The notes under the pieces are model-generated. The model saw nothing but the letters and a program-made list of their open reading frames with translations. It did no database searches and had not been told where the DNA came from. From an uncultured bacterium (GTDB lineage Bacteria > Cyanobacteriota > Vampirovibrionia > Gastranaerophilales > Gastranaerophilaceae): a stretch of DNA of 64,000 nucleotides. The position numbers and the translations under genes were made by a program. Of this stretch, positions 16,543 through 26,056 are shown in pieces. Position 1 is the first letter of the stretch. The number at the start of each line of letters is the position of its first letter. The stretch is taken from positions 1-64,000 of the forward strand of contig CAJMPQ010000006.1 of the NCBI GenBank assembly GCA_905215335.1. Direction: 5' to 3'.

Positions 16543-18363
16543 TTATTTTGAACGTTGGAAAAATGCTGCAATTTCTTTGTGTGGGAAGAATTTTCTTATT
16601 GGTCTTCCGTGAGGGCAAGTGTATGGCATTTTTGTTGTTCGCCATTTTTTTATAATTTCTTGCATTTGCCAGATTGATAATTTTGTGTTTGCTTTTACTG
16701 CAGCCTTACAAGATGTTGTTATTAATATTTTTTCTTCAAGATTGTCAATATCCCCTTCAATATTTTCCAAAATATCAGCAATAATTTCTTTCGGATTTAC
16801 TTTGGCTAAAAGTTGTGGAACTTTTCTAAATATAAGTTCTGTTTCACTTATAAATTCTATGCCATATCCGAAACGTTCAAATTTGTCTATATTTTCTTTT
16901 ATTAATTCTGCTTCAGTTGATGAAATTTGTATAACATCAGATACAAAAAGCATTTGAGAAATTACATTCTTTTCGGATTTAAGTTTTTCATAAATATATC
17001 TTTCTTCGGCAATATGTTGATCTATAATTTCTAAACCTTCATCTGTTTCTACAAGAATATAAGTATCTTTATATTGTCCAACAATTTTTTCTTCTTCTTC
17101 AGGTTGTGCGTAAGTTTGAGGTGTAAAAATCTGTTGCTGCGCAGTTTTTTCACTTTCTCTATTTGAAAAATTATTGGAAGTTTGTTCTTCTAATTTTTGC
17201 ATTCCTAAATCTGAAATATACATAGTGTCAGATTTTTCATCAACATAAAATTCTTTATTAGGTTGGTTTGGAAATTGTATAACTGAAGACGAATTTTCCA
17301 TTGATGAACTATGTTGACTTTGTGTATTGTATGAGAAGTCTTCACTTTGTTCTAATTTAGGAGTAATTTTTTCAACGTAATTTGATAACCCAGCTTCAAT
17401 TGATGAATATACAAAGTTAAATATTTGGTTTGGATTTTTATATCTAACTTCTTTTTTGGTTGGGTGAACGTTTACATCAACATCGTGTGTTGGAATTTCT
17501 AAGTTTAAAACTACAAAAGGATATTTATTATTTGCAGTTAAGTTTTTGTAAACCATATCAATTGCTTTTTGTAAAATTGGACACTTTACGCTTCTGGAAT
17601 TGATATATAGGTGATAACTTTTTTTACTTGAACGAGTGTAATCAGGAGTGCTTACAAATCCACTAATTTTTAATCCTGAAAGTTCGTCGGTTTTTAAAAC
17701 TTCTTTTAAGTTATTGGTTACATCTGAAGAATATACTTCTTTAATTGTTTGAGTTAAATTGTTTTGCCCTGTTGTTTTTAGAACAGTTTTTCCAAATTTT
17801 TTAAGTTCAATTGCAACGTTAGGATGAGATAAAGCCAAAGTTTGAACAATTTCTTGTATATATGAAAATTCAGTACTTGCACTTTTCAAAAATTTTAAAC
17901 GAACCGGAACATTATAAAATAAGTCTTTAATTTCCATGATTGTACCAATTGCACACCCTGTTTCAGTTTGTTGAACTTCAGAGTTTTCACATTTAACCTT
18001 TGTTCCGGTTTCAAAATCTTTGGTTCTTGTTATGCAAGTTAATTTTGAAATTGAAATAATACTAGCTAAAGCTTCTCCACGGAAACCTAGTGTGTGAATA
18101 TCAAATAAATCTTCGTCTTCTTGGATTTTACTTGTTGCGTGTTTTGAAAATGCAAGTAATATATCATCCGGATGAATTCCGCAACCATTATCAGCAATTC
18201 TAATATCTCTACATTCGTTAGTTATTTCTATGCTAATTTTAGTAGCTCCAGCATCGATAGAATTTTCTGTTAATTCTTTGACGACAGATGCCGGTCTTTC
18301 TATAACTTCCCCTGCAGCGATTTGGTTGATTAGGTGTTTTGATAATTGTTTTATTCTTGCCAT
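16543..18363 (-). CDS. mutL: DNA mismatch repair protein MutL (endonuclease type)
   Basis: 606 residues. The N-terminal GHKL ATPase has ELTENSIDAGA (~32-42), DNGCGI and GFRGEALASI. A variable Gln/Ser/Asn-rich linker (about 345-430) leads to the C-terminal dimerisation and nuclease domain, with DQHIAEERYIYE, a version of the DQHAx2Ex4E motif with Ile for Ala, and a C-terminal CPHGRP. So this MutL should nick DNA itself, as in bacteria without MutH. mutS is not in the window. GGGGAT serves as ribosome site. Confidence 0.95.
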   Translation of the reverse strand: MARIKQLSKHLINQIAAGEVIERPASVVKELTENSIDAGATKISIEITNECRDIRIADNGCGIHPDDILLAFSKHATSKIQEDEDLFDIHTLGFRGEALASIISISKLTCITRTKDFETGTKVKCENSEVQQTETGCAIGTIMEIKDLFYNVPVRLKFLKSASTEFSYIQEIVQTLALSHPNVAIELKKFGKTVLKTTGQNNLTQTIKEVYSSDVTNNLKEVLKTDELSGLKISGFVSTPDYTRSSKKSYHLYINSRSVKCPILQKAIDMVYKNLTANNKYPFVVLNLEIPTHDVDVNVHPTKKEVRYKNPNQIFNFVYSSIEAGLSNYVEKITPKLEQSEDFSYNTQSQHSSSMENSSSVIQFPNQPNKEFYVDEKSDTMYISDLGMQKLEEQTSNNFSNRESEKTAQQQIFTPQTYAQPEEEEKIVGQYKDTYILVETDEGLEIIDQHIAEERYIYEKLKSEKNVISQMLFVSDVIQISSTEAELIKENIDKFERFGYGIEFISETELIFRKVPQLLAKVNPKEIIADILENIEGDIDNLEEKILITTSCKAAVKANTKLSIWQMQEIIKKWRTTKMPYTCPHGRPIRKFFPHKEIAAFFQRSK

Positions 18364-18384
18364 TAATATCCCCGTAGATTAGTT

Positions 18385-19377
18385 TTATTTTAAGTGTAAC
18401 CAAGGTAATAATAACACAACAACAAGGATTGAGATGAATAATCCTATAATTGTTTTAGTTAAATCTTTTCCAATATGTTTATACATTTTTTTAGGTGATT
18501 CAAAACGTAATCTTTGATATAGCGCAATTTCTCTACCTGCTAATAAACCAACAAAAACCCAAGTTGTGGACATTGGAATTTTACTCATTTGAATGAAGAA
18601 TAATAATAAAAATGCATAAATAATATCAATAACTGTTGCTGAGCGAGGATCTTGAACATTCGTTTTCATTTTAACAATTTTTTGAATATCTCCACCACGG
18701 TTGTATGTTAAAAATCCTAATAATATTGTGAACGAAACTAATACAAATAATAATTCCCAAACATTAGCTTTCCTTGGTAAATATACAAATAATTTAGCAC
18801 TATCTTGCATCAACCATTGTGACCAAATGAATGCTGTTGAACACCATTTTGCAGCCATCCACCATTTTGAAATTTTTTCATTTCCGGAACGCTTTTGGGT
18901 GTAGTAAAAATATCGTTCTAAAGGTCGAGCTAAAATGTTATAAATAATTATTGCTACAAAAAATGCAATTACGTAACCTAAAATTGATTTTATTAAAATG
19001 CTTACAAAAACATCCATATTACTAATTGAAAATACACTTAATATTAGAAATGTTGATGCTACCGGTACTCCGTATTTTGTTAAAATCCATAGTGCAATAG
19101 GCGGAATTAAATAAATCCAACTCATATGAGGATTAAATGGAATACTATTTAGTAAGCCAAAAGATAAATCTCCCTGGTTAAAATACCATCCTGCAACGAT
19201 TGTTATTATCATTATTGCAGCAGAAAAAATCCATAAATATATAAATGGAGTTTTTTTATTCGCAGATAAAAATGTTCCTAAGGTTTGAATAATGTCATTT
19301 GATACGCAAGAATACATTGACAGTATAAATCCTGCAATCATATAAAAATGGCTTAGTGTAAAGTGTTGCGAGAACAT
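18385..19377 (-). CDS. multipass membrane protein, Pit-like phosphate permease family (tentative)
   Basis: 330 residues with about eight to nine membrane segments. Two short regions recall inorganic phosphate transporters: SNDIIQTLGTFLSANK in the first repeat, near the GANDVANA motif position, and YGVPVASTFLILSVFS, near the GLPVSTTH position. If correct, it would carry phosphate or another anion across the inner membrane. ATG 19377 with AAGGA upstream is preferred to a TTG at 19401. It lies 21 bp behind mutL and may be cotranscribed with it. The family call is uncertain. Confidence 0.5.
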   Translation of the reverse strand: MFSQHFTLSHFYMIAGFILSMYSCVSNDIIQTLGTFLSANKKTPFIYLWIFSAAIMIITIVAGWYFNQGDLSFGLLNSIPFNPHMSWIYLIPPIALWILTKYGVPVASTFLILSVFSISNMDVFVSILIKSILGYVIAFFVAIIIYNILARPLERYFYYTQKRSGNEKISKWWMAAKWCSTAFIWSQWLMQDSAKLFVYLPRKANVWELLFVLVSFTILLGFLTYNRGGDIQKIVKMKTNVQDPRSATVIDIIYAFLLLFFIQMSKIPMSTTWVFVGLLAGREIALYQRLRFESPKKMYKHIGKDLTKTIIGLFISILVVVLLLPWLHLK

Positions 19378-19529
19378 ATTTATCCTTAATTCCCTTACCA
19401 AATTTCAATCTACAACAAAAATAAAATCATCTGAATGTTTGATTACAAATTTGAAACATTTTTATAAGATTGAAAAGTAAAATAAAAGACTTGGACAATA
19501 ATATATAAAAACTATTGGGGGGAAACATT

Positions 19530-20411
19530 TTGGTTAAAAATCTTGTTTCAAATTTAAAATTAAAGCCTAAGAAAAAAGCGGATTTGCAAATTGTTAAAGA
19601 ATCCGAAGTTAAAACTACCAAATATAGTGATATAAATTTGAAAAAATGGAGAGATTACGGGCATATTTTGACAGGTACTTTATGGCAATTCCCTTCAAGA
19701 TTGCGTGAACACGGTCATTCTAATGAATACCATGGTAATTATATTCCACAAATTGCACAACAGATGTATGAAAGATATACAAAGAAAAATGATGTTGTAC
19801 TTGATTTGTTTTTTGGTTCCGGAACTTCAGGAATCGAAGCTATAAATATGAATAGACGTTGTATTGGTGTGGAATTAAAAGATGATTTAGCAGAAAAAGT
19901 TTCTGAAAAATTTACACCAAAACAATTAGTTACTGATGTTAATATAATTTGTGCTGATTCGACAAGTGAATTGGCTGTAGAAAAGGTTAAGGCAAGATTA
20001 GAAATTATGGGTGAAGAAAAAGCTCAATTTTTAATGCTTCATCCACCTTATGATGATATTATCAAATTTTCAGATAAAAAAGAAGATTTATCTAACTGTG
20101 AATCTACAGAACAATTCTATGATATGTTTGAAAAAGTTGCTAAAAACGGTTATGATTTATTAGAAAAAGGCAGATTTGCTTGTCTTATCATTGGAGATAG
20201 TTATAAAAATTCAGAAGTTCAGCCTTTAGGTTTTGAATGTATGAATAGAATGAGAAAGCTTGGTTTTGTATTGAAATCAACTATAGTAAAAGATATTCAA
20301 GGTAATGAAAGAGGTAAAGGAAGAACTGCTAACTTATGGCGCTATAGAGCTTTAGCAGGTGGATTTAGTATCTTTACTCATGAATATATTTTCGTATTCC
20401 AAAAAGTTTAA
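19530..20411 (+). CDS. DNA methyltransferase-like protein, orphan
   Basis: 293 residues. An AdoMet-binding motif I (LDLFFGSGTSGIEA) precedes a helix and ELKDD. The catalytic motif IV is HPPY instead of the usual DPPY, NPPY or SPPY, followed by DDIIKFS and EDLSN. The order IV-after-I and overall layout resemble N4/N6 DNA methylases. No restriction endonuclease or specificity gene adjoins. The start is probably the TTG at 19530, because GGGGGGAAAC lies 7 bp before it; an upstream TTG (19515) is inside that site. Substrate could also be RNA. Confidence 0.65.
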   Translation: MVKNLVSNLKLKPKKKADLQIVKESEVKTTKYSDINLKKWRDYGHILTGTLWQFPSRLREHGHSNEYHGNYIPQIAQQMYERYTKKNDVVLDLFFGSGTSGIEAINMNRRCIGVELKDDLAEKVSEKFTPKQLVTDVNIICADSTSELAVEKVKARLEIMGEEKAQFLMLHPPYDDIIKFSDKKEDLSNCESTEQFYDMFEKVAKNGYDLLEKGRFACLIIGDSYKNSEVQPLGFECMNRMRKLGFVLKSTIVKDIQGNERGKGRTANLWRYRALAGGFSIFTHEYIFVFQKV

Positions 20412-20430
20412 GAAAATTAATTTAGTAATA

Positions 20431-20462
20431 AAAACCCGAGGATTTAAACCTCGGGTTTTTGA
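20431..20462. terminator. intrinsic terminator between convergent genes
   Basis: An 11-bp stem (AAAACCCGAGG 20431-20441 with 20449-20459) with a 7-nt loop, A-run before and T-run after. Confidence 0.9.
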
Positions 20463-22250
20463 TTATGCATCATATCGTTTGAATGATTTTTCTATAGATT
20501 TTGAAATTAAAGATTTTGTAGTATCGTATTCAGTTGTTAGTGAAGAAATTTCTGTGTCTAAGTTTTTCATTTTTGTATCGATATTTTGTTCTTTATTTTC
20601 TATTTTTGTTTTTTCTGTATTGTATTTAGCTTCAGCTTTTGCTATTGCTTCTTCATCAGGAACTTCTTTAATATACTTGTCGGTTGAATAGTTGGTTTGG
20701 TAATAGTAACCATCATCTCCAATTGAGGATATGAAAACCAGTCCACTTTTTAGCATTTCTTGTAAGTATGAAGCATCGTTTATTTGACTATTTTCTGTCC
20801 AACCATTTAAGCATATACGGTTAAATAAAGTATCATAGAAAGTTGCTTCTATACAAGTATCTTCAGTATCTTCTGATGTTGTATCAACTGGGATAGTGAA
20901 TAGAAAATCATCACTATTAGGATCATACATTATTTGGTCGCCTCTAGGACCAACGTTCATTGTATAATCGTTGTTTTCTGGTCCTTTCATTGCTCCAACA
21001 TATGCAGTTAGAAAGACATCAGCAATATTGTTTAAGTTAATAGAAACTGTAGTATGGTCGTTTCTATCTTTGTAGAACCATCTTCTACTATCATAACCAT
21101 CTGTGAATACAAATCCTAAATAGTTAGGAGATTGGGTTACAACACCAGCATCATAATCACCATGTTTACCATCAATATCATGGCCTAGTTTTGTACCAAC
21201 ACTTTGCATGTGTTCTCTGAAAGTTTTACCTTGAAAAGTATCATCGAATTCTGTATTTTCACAAAGGTCTGAGTTATCATAATTGTGACTTGCAATTTCT
21301 GCTGCAGCTTCTTGGATACTTGAATCTGGGTAAATTAAATCATATACTGCGTTATATGCAGCTTGTAATGCAGCCTCGCTTGCATTAGTTCCACCTAATA
21401 CAGCCTTAAATTGTGCTGTCATCCAGTTTAAGAAAGATTTTGAATTTTCACTAGATCCAATTATTTTTTCTTGTAAGTATGCAGTTTCAAATAAAGGTGT
21501 TTTTTCACCTTGTGGTGATTCTAAACTTAAATTGTATTGAGCTTTATCTGTCAATAAGTCGGCAAGTGTAACATATTGAGATGATCCGCCATCTCTTACA
21601 CCATTACCGTCAGAGTCAGTACAAAATCTTTCGGAAGCTCCACCTAATGGAGCTTTATCTGCAGAAGTACCCATTGTTAAGCCCCAAGATGCAGAATCTT
21701 GACAATTAAGACTTATTAATTCAATTAATTCATTATAAGTAATTTGAGTTGTTCCGGCAGTTTCATTAGATACACTACCAATACCAATAGTATTACCATA
21801 TGTGATACTTTGGATAGTTGCAGCTTTATTTGGTGTAATAATATTTTCTGCTGCCATAGCTTCGATAAATTTATTACGAACATCTGATGATGGTGTTCCT
21901 GATAAACCTTCTGCAGGAATTCCTGCTGCTCTTGCTGCTGCAGCATAAGCCGGATCTAAAACAACTCTGTTTTTTGCATCAGTTACTAATTTTGGATAAT
22001 AGTCGTTGTAGATAGAAGGTGTCATTAACAAACCATAATTTAAGTTCATTTGTGTGGTTGTACCACCTGAACCATAGTAATCATAAACTAATTTGGTTGT
22101 ATCTAACGCATTTTGGTATTCGGTAGAAATTCTTTCCATATCACGAGAAAGCGAAATCTTTTGGTGAGATAAATTCATAGATTGAAACTCACAGTCAGAT
22201 TTTCTAGCTGTTATTGTTAATAATCGTGCTTGAATTGACGCTAAAGCCAT
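20463..22250 (-). CDS. large protein with conserved coiled-coil ends and variable centre
   Basis: 595 residues. The first ~50 residues (MALASIQARLLTIT, then FQSMNLSHQKIS and MERISTEY) and the last ~60 (around LDTEISSLTTEYDTTK) form alpha-helical coiled-coil ends. Between them lies an ~480-residue polar, Gly/Ser/Asp/Asn-rich region, including a calcium-loop-like DSDGNG. Both ends resemble the complete 109-residue protein at 32803. Conserved helical ends around a variable centre is the plan of flagellin-like and type III-exported filament proteins. No Sec signal peptide is present. Shine-Dalgarno AAAGGAC lies upstream. Function is inferred only from layout. Confidence 0.6.
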   Translation of the reverse strand: MALASIQARLLTITARKSDCEFQSMNLSHQKISLSRDMERISTEYQNALDTTKLVYDYYGSGGTTTQMNLNYGLLMTPSIYNDYYPKLVTDAKNRVVLDPAYAAAARAAGIPAEGLSGTPSSDVRNKFIEAMAAENIITPNKAATIQSITYGNTIGIGSVSNETAGTTQITYNELIELISLNCQDSASWGLTMGTSADKAPLGGASERFCTDSDGNGVRDGGSSQYVTLADLLTDKAQYNLSLESPQGEKTPLFETAYLQEKIIGSSENSKSFLNWMTAQFKAVLGGTNASEAALQAAYNAVYDLIYPDSSIQEAAAEIASHNYDNSDLCENTEFDDTFQGKTFREHMQSVGTKLGHDIDGKHGDYDAGVVTQSPNYLGFVFTDGYDSRRWFYKDRNDHTTVSINLNNIADVFLTAYVGAMKGPENNDYTMNVGPRGDQIMYDPNSDDFLFTIPVDTTSEDTEDTCIEATFYDTLFNRICLNGWTENSQINDASYLQEMLKSGLVFISSIGDDGYYYQTNYSTDKYIKEVPDEEAIAKAEAKYNTEKTKIENKEQNIDTKMKNLDTEISSLTTEYDTTKSLISKSIEKSFKRYDA

Positions 22251-22428
22251 TTTTGTCCTTTCTCTATAATTCGTAACTTTACTATGATTTCATGTAGTAT
22301 TACGGTATTTTGTCCTTTTAACTTTAAAGATTTAGCTTATTGTTGTAACAAATGTTTACAATTTTTCAATTTAAATATTTGGTTTATCATTAATATATAT
22401 TCGGTTTTTAGTAATGAAAGGGAGAAAT

Positions 22429-23385
22429 ATGGCGAAAAGAATCGGTATTGACGTTGGTGGTACTAATGTAAAAATTGCTTTAGTTGATGATAAAGGTAAA
22501 ATTATTTATTCAAATAGTGTTCCAACTTATGCAAAAATGGGTTATGAATATACAGTTAATAATATTAAACAAGCAATCAGAGATTTGATGAAGGAAACTA
22601 ATACTCAGGCTAAAGATATTCAAGGTATTGGTTTTGATTTTCCTGGTCAAGTTGATTGTAAAACAGGTGTTGTAAAATTAGCTCCAAACATCCCAGGTTG
22701 GGTAAATATACCTATTGCCAAGATGATTGAAGATGAATTCCATATTCCAACTCGTATTGATAATGATGTTCGTTGTGCAGCATTAGGAGAATTGAATTTT
22801 GGTGCTGGTAAAGGTTGTGAAAACTTTGTTTGTATCACTGTTGGTACCGGTATTGGTTCAGGACTTGTTATTAATGGTAAATTGGTGCGTGGTGCATCAA
22901 ATGCTGCTGGTGAAATTGGTCATATTAAATTACAAATGAATGGTGGACCTATTTGTGGTTGCGGTGATACAGGATGTTTAGAAGCTTTTGCTTCTGGTCC
23001 AAGTATTGTTGCTATGGCTCAAGAATACATTAAAGGTGGAAAATCTACTAAATTTAGAGAAATGGCTGCTGCTGAAGGTGGCGAAATTACTCCTTATATG
23101 GTTGCGAAAGCTGCAGAAGAAGGCGATCCTGTTGCTAAAAGAATTTTTGAAATTGTGGGTGAATATATTGGTATCGGTTTAACTAGTGTTATCAATTTAT
23201 TGAATCCTGAAAAAGTTATTATTGGTGGTGGTGTTGCTGAATCTGGTGAATTATTGTTAGAGCCAATCAGAAGAACTATTAAAGAAAGAGCTATGGTTGT
23301 AGCTGGTAGCGCAGTTGAAATTGTTCCAGCTGAGTTAGGTAATTCTGCTGGTGTTATCGGTGCAAGTATGCTTATCGAAAGTTAG
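22429..23385 (+). CDS. glcK: ROK-family sugar kinase, glucokinase-like
   Basis: 318 residues of the ROK family, which phosphorylate glucose or another hexose with ATP. The N-terminus has the phosphate motif DVGGTNVK. VGTGIGSGLV is in the middle. The ROK zinc motif GHIK...CGCGDTGCLE is complete, and a second phosphate loop lies at IIGGGVAESG. A frame from ATG 22414 exists, but AAAGGGAG (22417-22424) is the ribosome site for ATG 22429. It is alone, with a terminator after it. Glucose is the likeliest substrate; a role as repressor is excluded by the absence of a helix-turn-helix. Confidence 0.85.
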   Translation: MAKRIGIDVGGTNVKIALVDDKGKIIYSNSVPTYAKMGYEYTVNNIKQAIRDLMKETNTQAKDIQGIGFDFPGQVDCKTGVVKLAPNIPGWVNIPIAKMIEDEFHIPTRIDNDVRCAALGELNFGAGKGCENFVCITVGTGIGSGLVINGKLVRGASNAAGEIGHIKLQMNGGPICGCGDTGCLEAFASGPSIVAMAQEYIKGGKSTKFREMAAAEGGEITPYMVAKAAEEGDPVAKRIFEIVGEYIGIGLTSVINLLNPEKVIIGGGVAESGELLLEPIRRTIKERAMVVAGSAVEIVPAELGNSAGVIGASMLIES

Positions 23386-23416
23386 TTTTGAATTTATATA
23401 TTATTAATTAATAAAT

Positions 23417-23450
23417 AAAAGGAATCTTATATATGAGGTTCCTTTTGTTT
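23417..23450 (+). terminator. intrinsic terminator after glcK
   Basis: An 11-bp stem (23417-23427 with 23435-23445, one G-T pair) with an 8-nt loop and a T-rich tail. Confidence 0.75.
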
Positions 23451-23495
23451 TATTTGTAGTTTACTTTAGTTCAATTTTTCTATAAACTATATAGT

Positions 23496-24467
23496 ATGAT
23501 TTACTTTTTCTATGGGGATGAAGAATTTAATATTTCTAATGAAATCAAGAAGTTTAAAGGTCAACTTGATAAAGACTTTCTTGAAATGAGTTATAAATAT
23601 TTTAATAATCCAAAGTTTCCTGATTTGGTTGCTGCGGTTAAATCTCAACCAATGATGTTTGGTAAAATGTTGTTGGAGATAAATTGTTTATCTTATCTCA
23701 GTGGAAAAAGTTCTGATGAAAGCGGGCTGGATGATAAGCAGATTAAGCAATTGACGGAAGCTTTAGAAGATGTTGGAGATAATTTAGATATAATTTTTGT
23801 GGCTTTAATTCCGCCGGATAGCCAGAAAAAAATTGATAAACGTAAAAAGTTTTTCAAATTGTTATCTAAATACAATGCAAAAGAATTTCTTCAAATTCCA
23901 TCATATAAAACCGCTGAATTAGAATCTTGGATTAAACAACAGGCAAAATCTAAAGATTTAAAATTATCTGATAGTGTAGTTTCAGAACTTCTAATTCAAG
24001 TAGGTTCGAATTTGAGAATGTTAGATTCTGAGTTAGAAAAATTGAAGGTGTTTGCAGGGAAAGAAGCTGTAACTATTGAAATGGTAAAAGAAATTTGTGT
24101 TACAAATGAAGACTTATTTGTATTTGCAGATTATTTGATGACTGGTGATAGAGCTAAAGCCCTTGTAGAATTTCAAAAACTTTTAACTAAAAAACACCCG
24201 CTAGAAATTTTATCGGTATTACATACTTTATTGCATGGCAAAATTCAGATTAAAGCAAATTCTGCAAAATACAGTGCTGATGAAATTGCTAAAATGATTA
24301 ATATGCACCCGTATCGAGTAAAGTTGGAATTGCAAAAGTTAAAAAATGTTTCTTTAAAAAGTTTAGTTAAATTGAAAGAAAATTTGACAGAGGCGGAATA
24401 TAAAATTAAATCAGGACGTGCAAATTTGGATGTTGATAAGGAGCTTGAATATGCAATATTACAATAA
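23496..24467 (+). CDS. holA: DNA polymerase III delta subunit
   Basis: 323 residues, the length of HolA. Delta is the clamp-loader subunit that opens the sliding clamp. The start MIYFFYGDEEFNISNEI is the family's degenerate nucleotide-binding region, and LQIPSYKTAELESWI around residue 135 followed by LELLIQVGSNLRML-type helices is typical of the second domain. It overlaps the next gene (delta prime) by 17 bp. No Shine-Dalgarno; TATAAA (23481-23486) lies 9 nt before the ATG, so the leader is absent or a few bases long. Confidence 0.85.
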   Translation: MIYFFYGDEEFNISNEIKKFKGQLDKDFLEMSYKYFNNPKFPDLVAAVKSQPMMFGKMLLEINCLSYLSGKSSDESGLDDKQIKQLTEALEDVGDNLDIIFVALIPPDSQKKIDKRKKFFKLLSKYNAKEFLQIPSYKTAELESWIKQQAKSKDLKLSDSVVSELLIQVGSNLRMLDSELEKLKVFAGKEAVTIEMVKEICVTNEDLFVFADYLMTGDRAKALVEFQKLLTKKHPLEILSVLHTLLHGKIQIKANSAKYSADEIAKMINMHPYRVKLELQKLKNVSLKSLVKLKENLTEAEYKIKSGRANLDVDKELEYAILQ

Positions 24468-25356
24468 AGAAATTGCAAATAAATATCCAAAATTATTAGA
24501 TTATTTTCGCAGTGGAATAAATGATGAAAATAAAAATATAAGCCACTGTTTGTTATTCTGGGGACCTGATATTTTATCTCAATGTGAATTAGCTTTAGAA
24601 GTTGCAAGATTATTAAACTGTTCTGAGGGTGGAAGTTTAGATTGTGAATGCTTGAATTGTAAATGGGTTAGGGAACAATCTCATCCTGCTGTAAAGATAT
24701 ATACAAGATTGGATTTTAAAGAAAGTTCAGCATCTTCAAGTGACGATGGGGAGGCTTCTAAGGGTAAAAAAAATATCAATATTGATCAAGCAAAATCTAT
24801 TATAAATGAGCTTTCTATATCAAGTGATTATCATAGAGTTTATATTTTCTGTGATAGAGATGAAGATGGGAATTTGTTACCATTAAATAAATGGAATTTC
24901 CCGGAAGCAACATCAAATGCTTTATTGAAAACCTTTGAAGAACCTCCGCACAATACTACTTTTATATTTTTAACAAAAGATAAATCTGATATTATTTCTA
25001 CGGTTGTATCTAGAGCTCAATCATTTTTTGTAGCAGGTACAGTTTTAGAAGATGTAAGTTTTGATTTGGTTGAAAATGTTATTCAAAATTATTGGACATT
25101 AAATAAAAATCAAGTTTTAGAATTTGAAAATAATTTAACAAGTTTAATTGCTTCTAATGATGCAAAAGTTATTTTTACACAAATCCAAAATTATATGTTA
25201 TCCGTTATGAAATCTAATTTTGAAAATAAACAAATTTTTTATAAAATTCTTCAGGATATAGAATATGTTGAAGATGCAAAACGTCAGATATCTTTGACTC
25301 CTGCAATGAATATACAAACAGTTATTGAAAATTTATGTTTTAAAATTATTCTATAG
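24451..25356 (+). CDS. holB: DNA polymerase III delta prime subunit
   Basis: 301 residues. It has the AAA+ layout of HolB/DnaX with the motifs CECLNCKWV (zinc module), SNALLKTFEEPP and a sensor-1-like FIFLTKDK, then RAQSF. The P-loop position reads GPDILSQCE, so ATP binding is probably lost, as in delta prime of other bacteria. ATG 24451 is used with AAGGAG 7 bp upstream, inside the end of holA. An acidic Ser-rich insert near residue 95 is unusual. It pairs with holA as two clamp-loader subunits. Confidence 0.85.
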   Translation: MQYYNKEIANKYPKLLDYFRSGINDENKNISHCLLFWGPDILSQCELALEVARLLNCSEGGSLDCECLNCKWVREQSHPAVKIYTRLDFKESSASSSDDGEASKGKKNINIDQAKSIINELSISSDYHRVYIFCDRDEDGNLLPLNKWNFPEATSNALLKTFEEPPHNTTFIFLTKDKSDIISTVVSRAQSFFVAGTVLEDVSFDLVENVIQNYWTLNKNQVLEFENNLTSLIASNDAKVIFTQIQNYMLSVMKSNFENKQIFYKILQDIEYVEDAKRQISLTPAMNIQTVIENLCFKIIL

Positions 25357-25371
25357 GTTTTATAAAATAAT

Positions 25372-25401
25372 TTGCAAACTTTATTTTTAACATGATATAA
25401 T
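25372..25401 (+). promoter_or_regulatory. sigma-70-type promoter of plsY
   Basis: TTGCAA (25372-25377) and TATAAT (25396-25401) are separated by 18 bp and lie 36 bp before ATG 25438. Confidence 0.65.
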
Positions 25402-25437
25402 TTTTTAGCGTGGATAATTAAGGAGAAATTATAAATT

Positions 25438-26055
25438 ATGGATTATAGTGAATTATTAAGAGAATTAGCTCTTGTTGTTGCGGCCTCTTATTTAATAGGT
25501 TCAATTCCAACAGGTTATATTATTGTAAAATTATTTACAGGTCAGGATATAAGAACAATTGGTTCTGGTTCTACAGGAGCAACAAATGTAAAACGTGTTA
25601 TGGGTAAAAAATGGTTTTTTATCGTAATGCTTTTAGATGCTTTAAAAGGTGCTTTACCTGTAGCTTTAGCTGCTTGTTTCTTGCCTGCGATGAAGGAAAT
25701 AGGGTTGTTACCGGTAGTTGCAGCAGTTTGTGTAATTTTAGGTCATAGTAAATCTGTATTTTTAAATTTTACTGGTGGAAAATCAGTTGCTTCCGGAGTT
25801 GGAACTTTATTAGCTCTTAATTGGCAAGCAGGTTTAATTATTGCTGCAGTTTGGGGTATTGTTACTTGGGTTTCTAAGTATGTTTCATTAGGTTCTATTG
25901 TAGCATTGGCTTTATCTCCAATTATTATGTGGTTTTTGAATGCTCCAATTGCATACATAGTTTATGCATTGATTGCTGCAATTTATGTAATTTATTTGCA
26001 TAGAGAAAATATTAAAAGACTTCGTGAAGGTACTGAAAATAAGGTTAGACAATAG
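25438..26055 (+). CDS. plsY: glycerol-3-phosphate acyltransferase PlsY
   Basis: 205 residues, five to six membrane segments. PlsY transfers an acyl group from acyl phosphate to glycerol 3-phosphate, the first step of phospholipid synthesis. The three family motifs are visible: SIPTGY with the following GSGSTGATNV, GHSKSVFLNFTGGK near residue 102, and the C-terminal HRENIKRL. plsX, its usual partner, is not in the window. A strong promoter and the site AAGGAG precede it. A small membrane protein begins 1 bp after the stop. Confidence 0.93.
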   Translation: MDYSELLRELALVVAASYLIGSIPTGYIIVKLFTGQDIRTIGSGSTGATNVKRVMGKKWFFIVMLLDALKGALPVALAACFLPAMKEIGLLPVVAAVCVILGHSKSVFLNFTGGKSVASGVGTLLALNWQAGLIIAAVWGIVTWVSKYVSLGSIVALALSPIIMWFLNAPIAYIVYALIAAIYVIYLHRENIKRLREGTENKVRQ

Positions 26056-26056
26056 T

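Noticed and set aside
20359..20691. 110-codon plus-strand frame
   Set aside because: It crosses the end of the methyltransferase, a strong terminator, and the antisense of the 20463 gene.
23496..23560. FKG motif in the holA product
   Set aside because: It lies in KKFKGQLD within a conserved HolA fold and not after a polar unstructured N-terminus.
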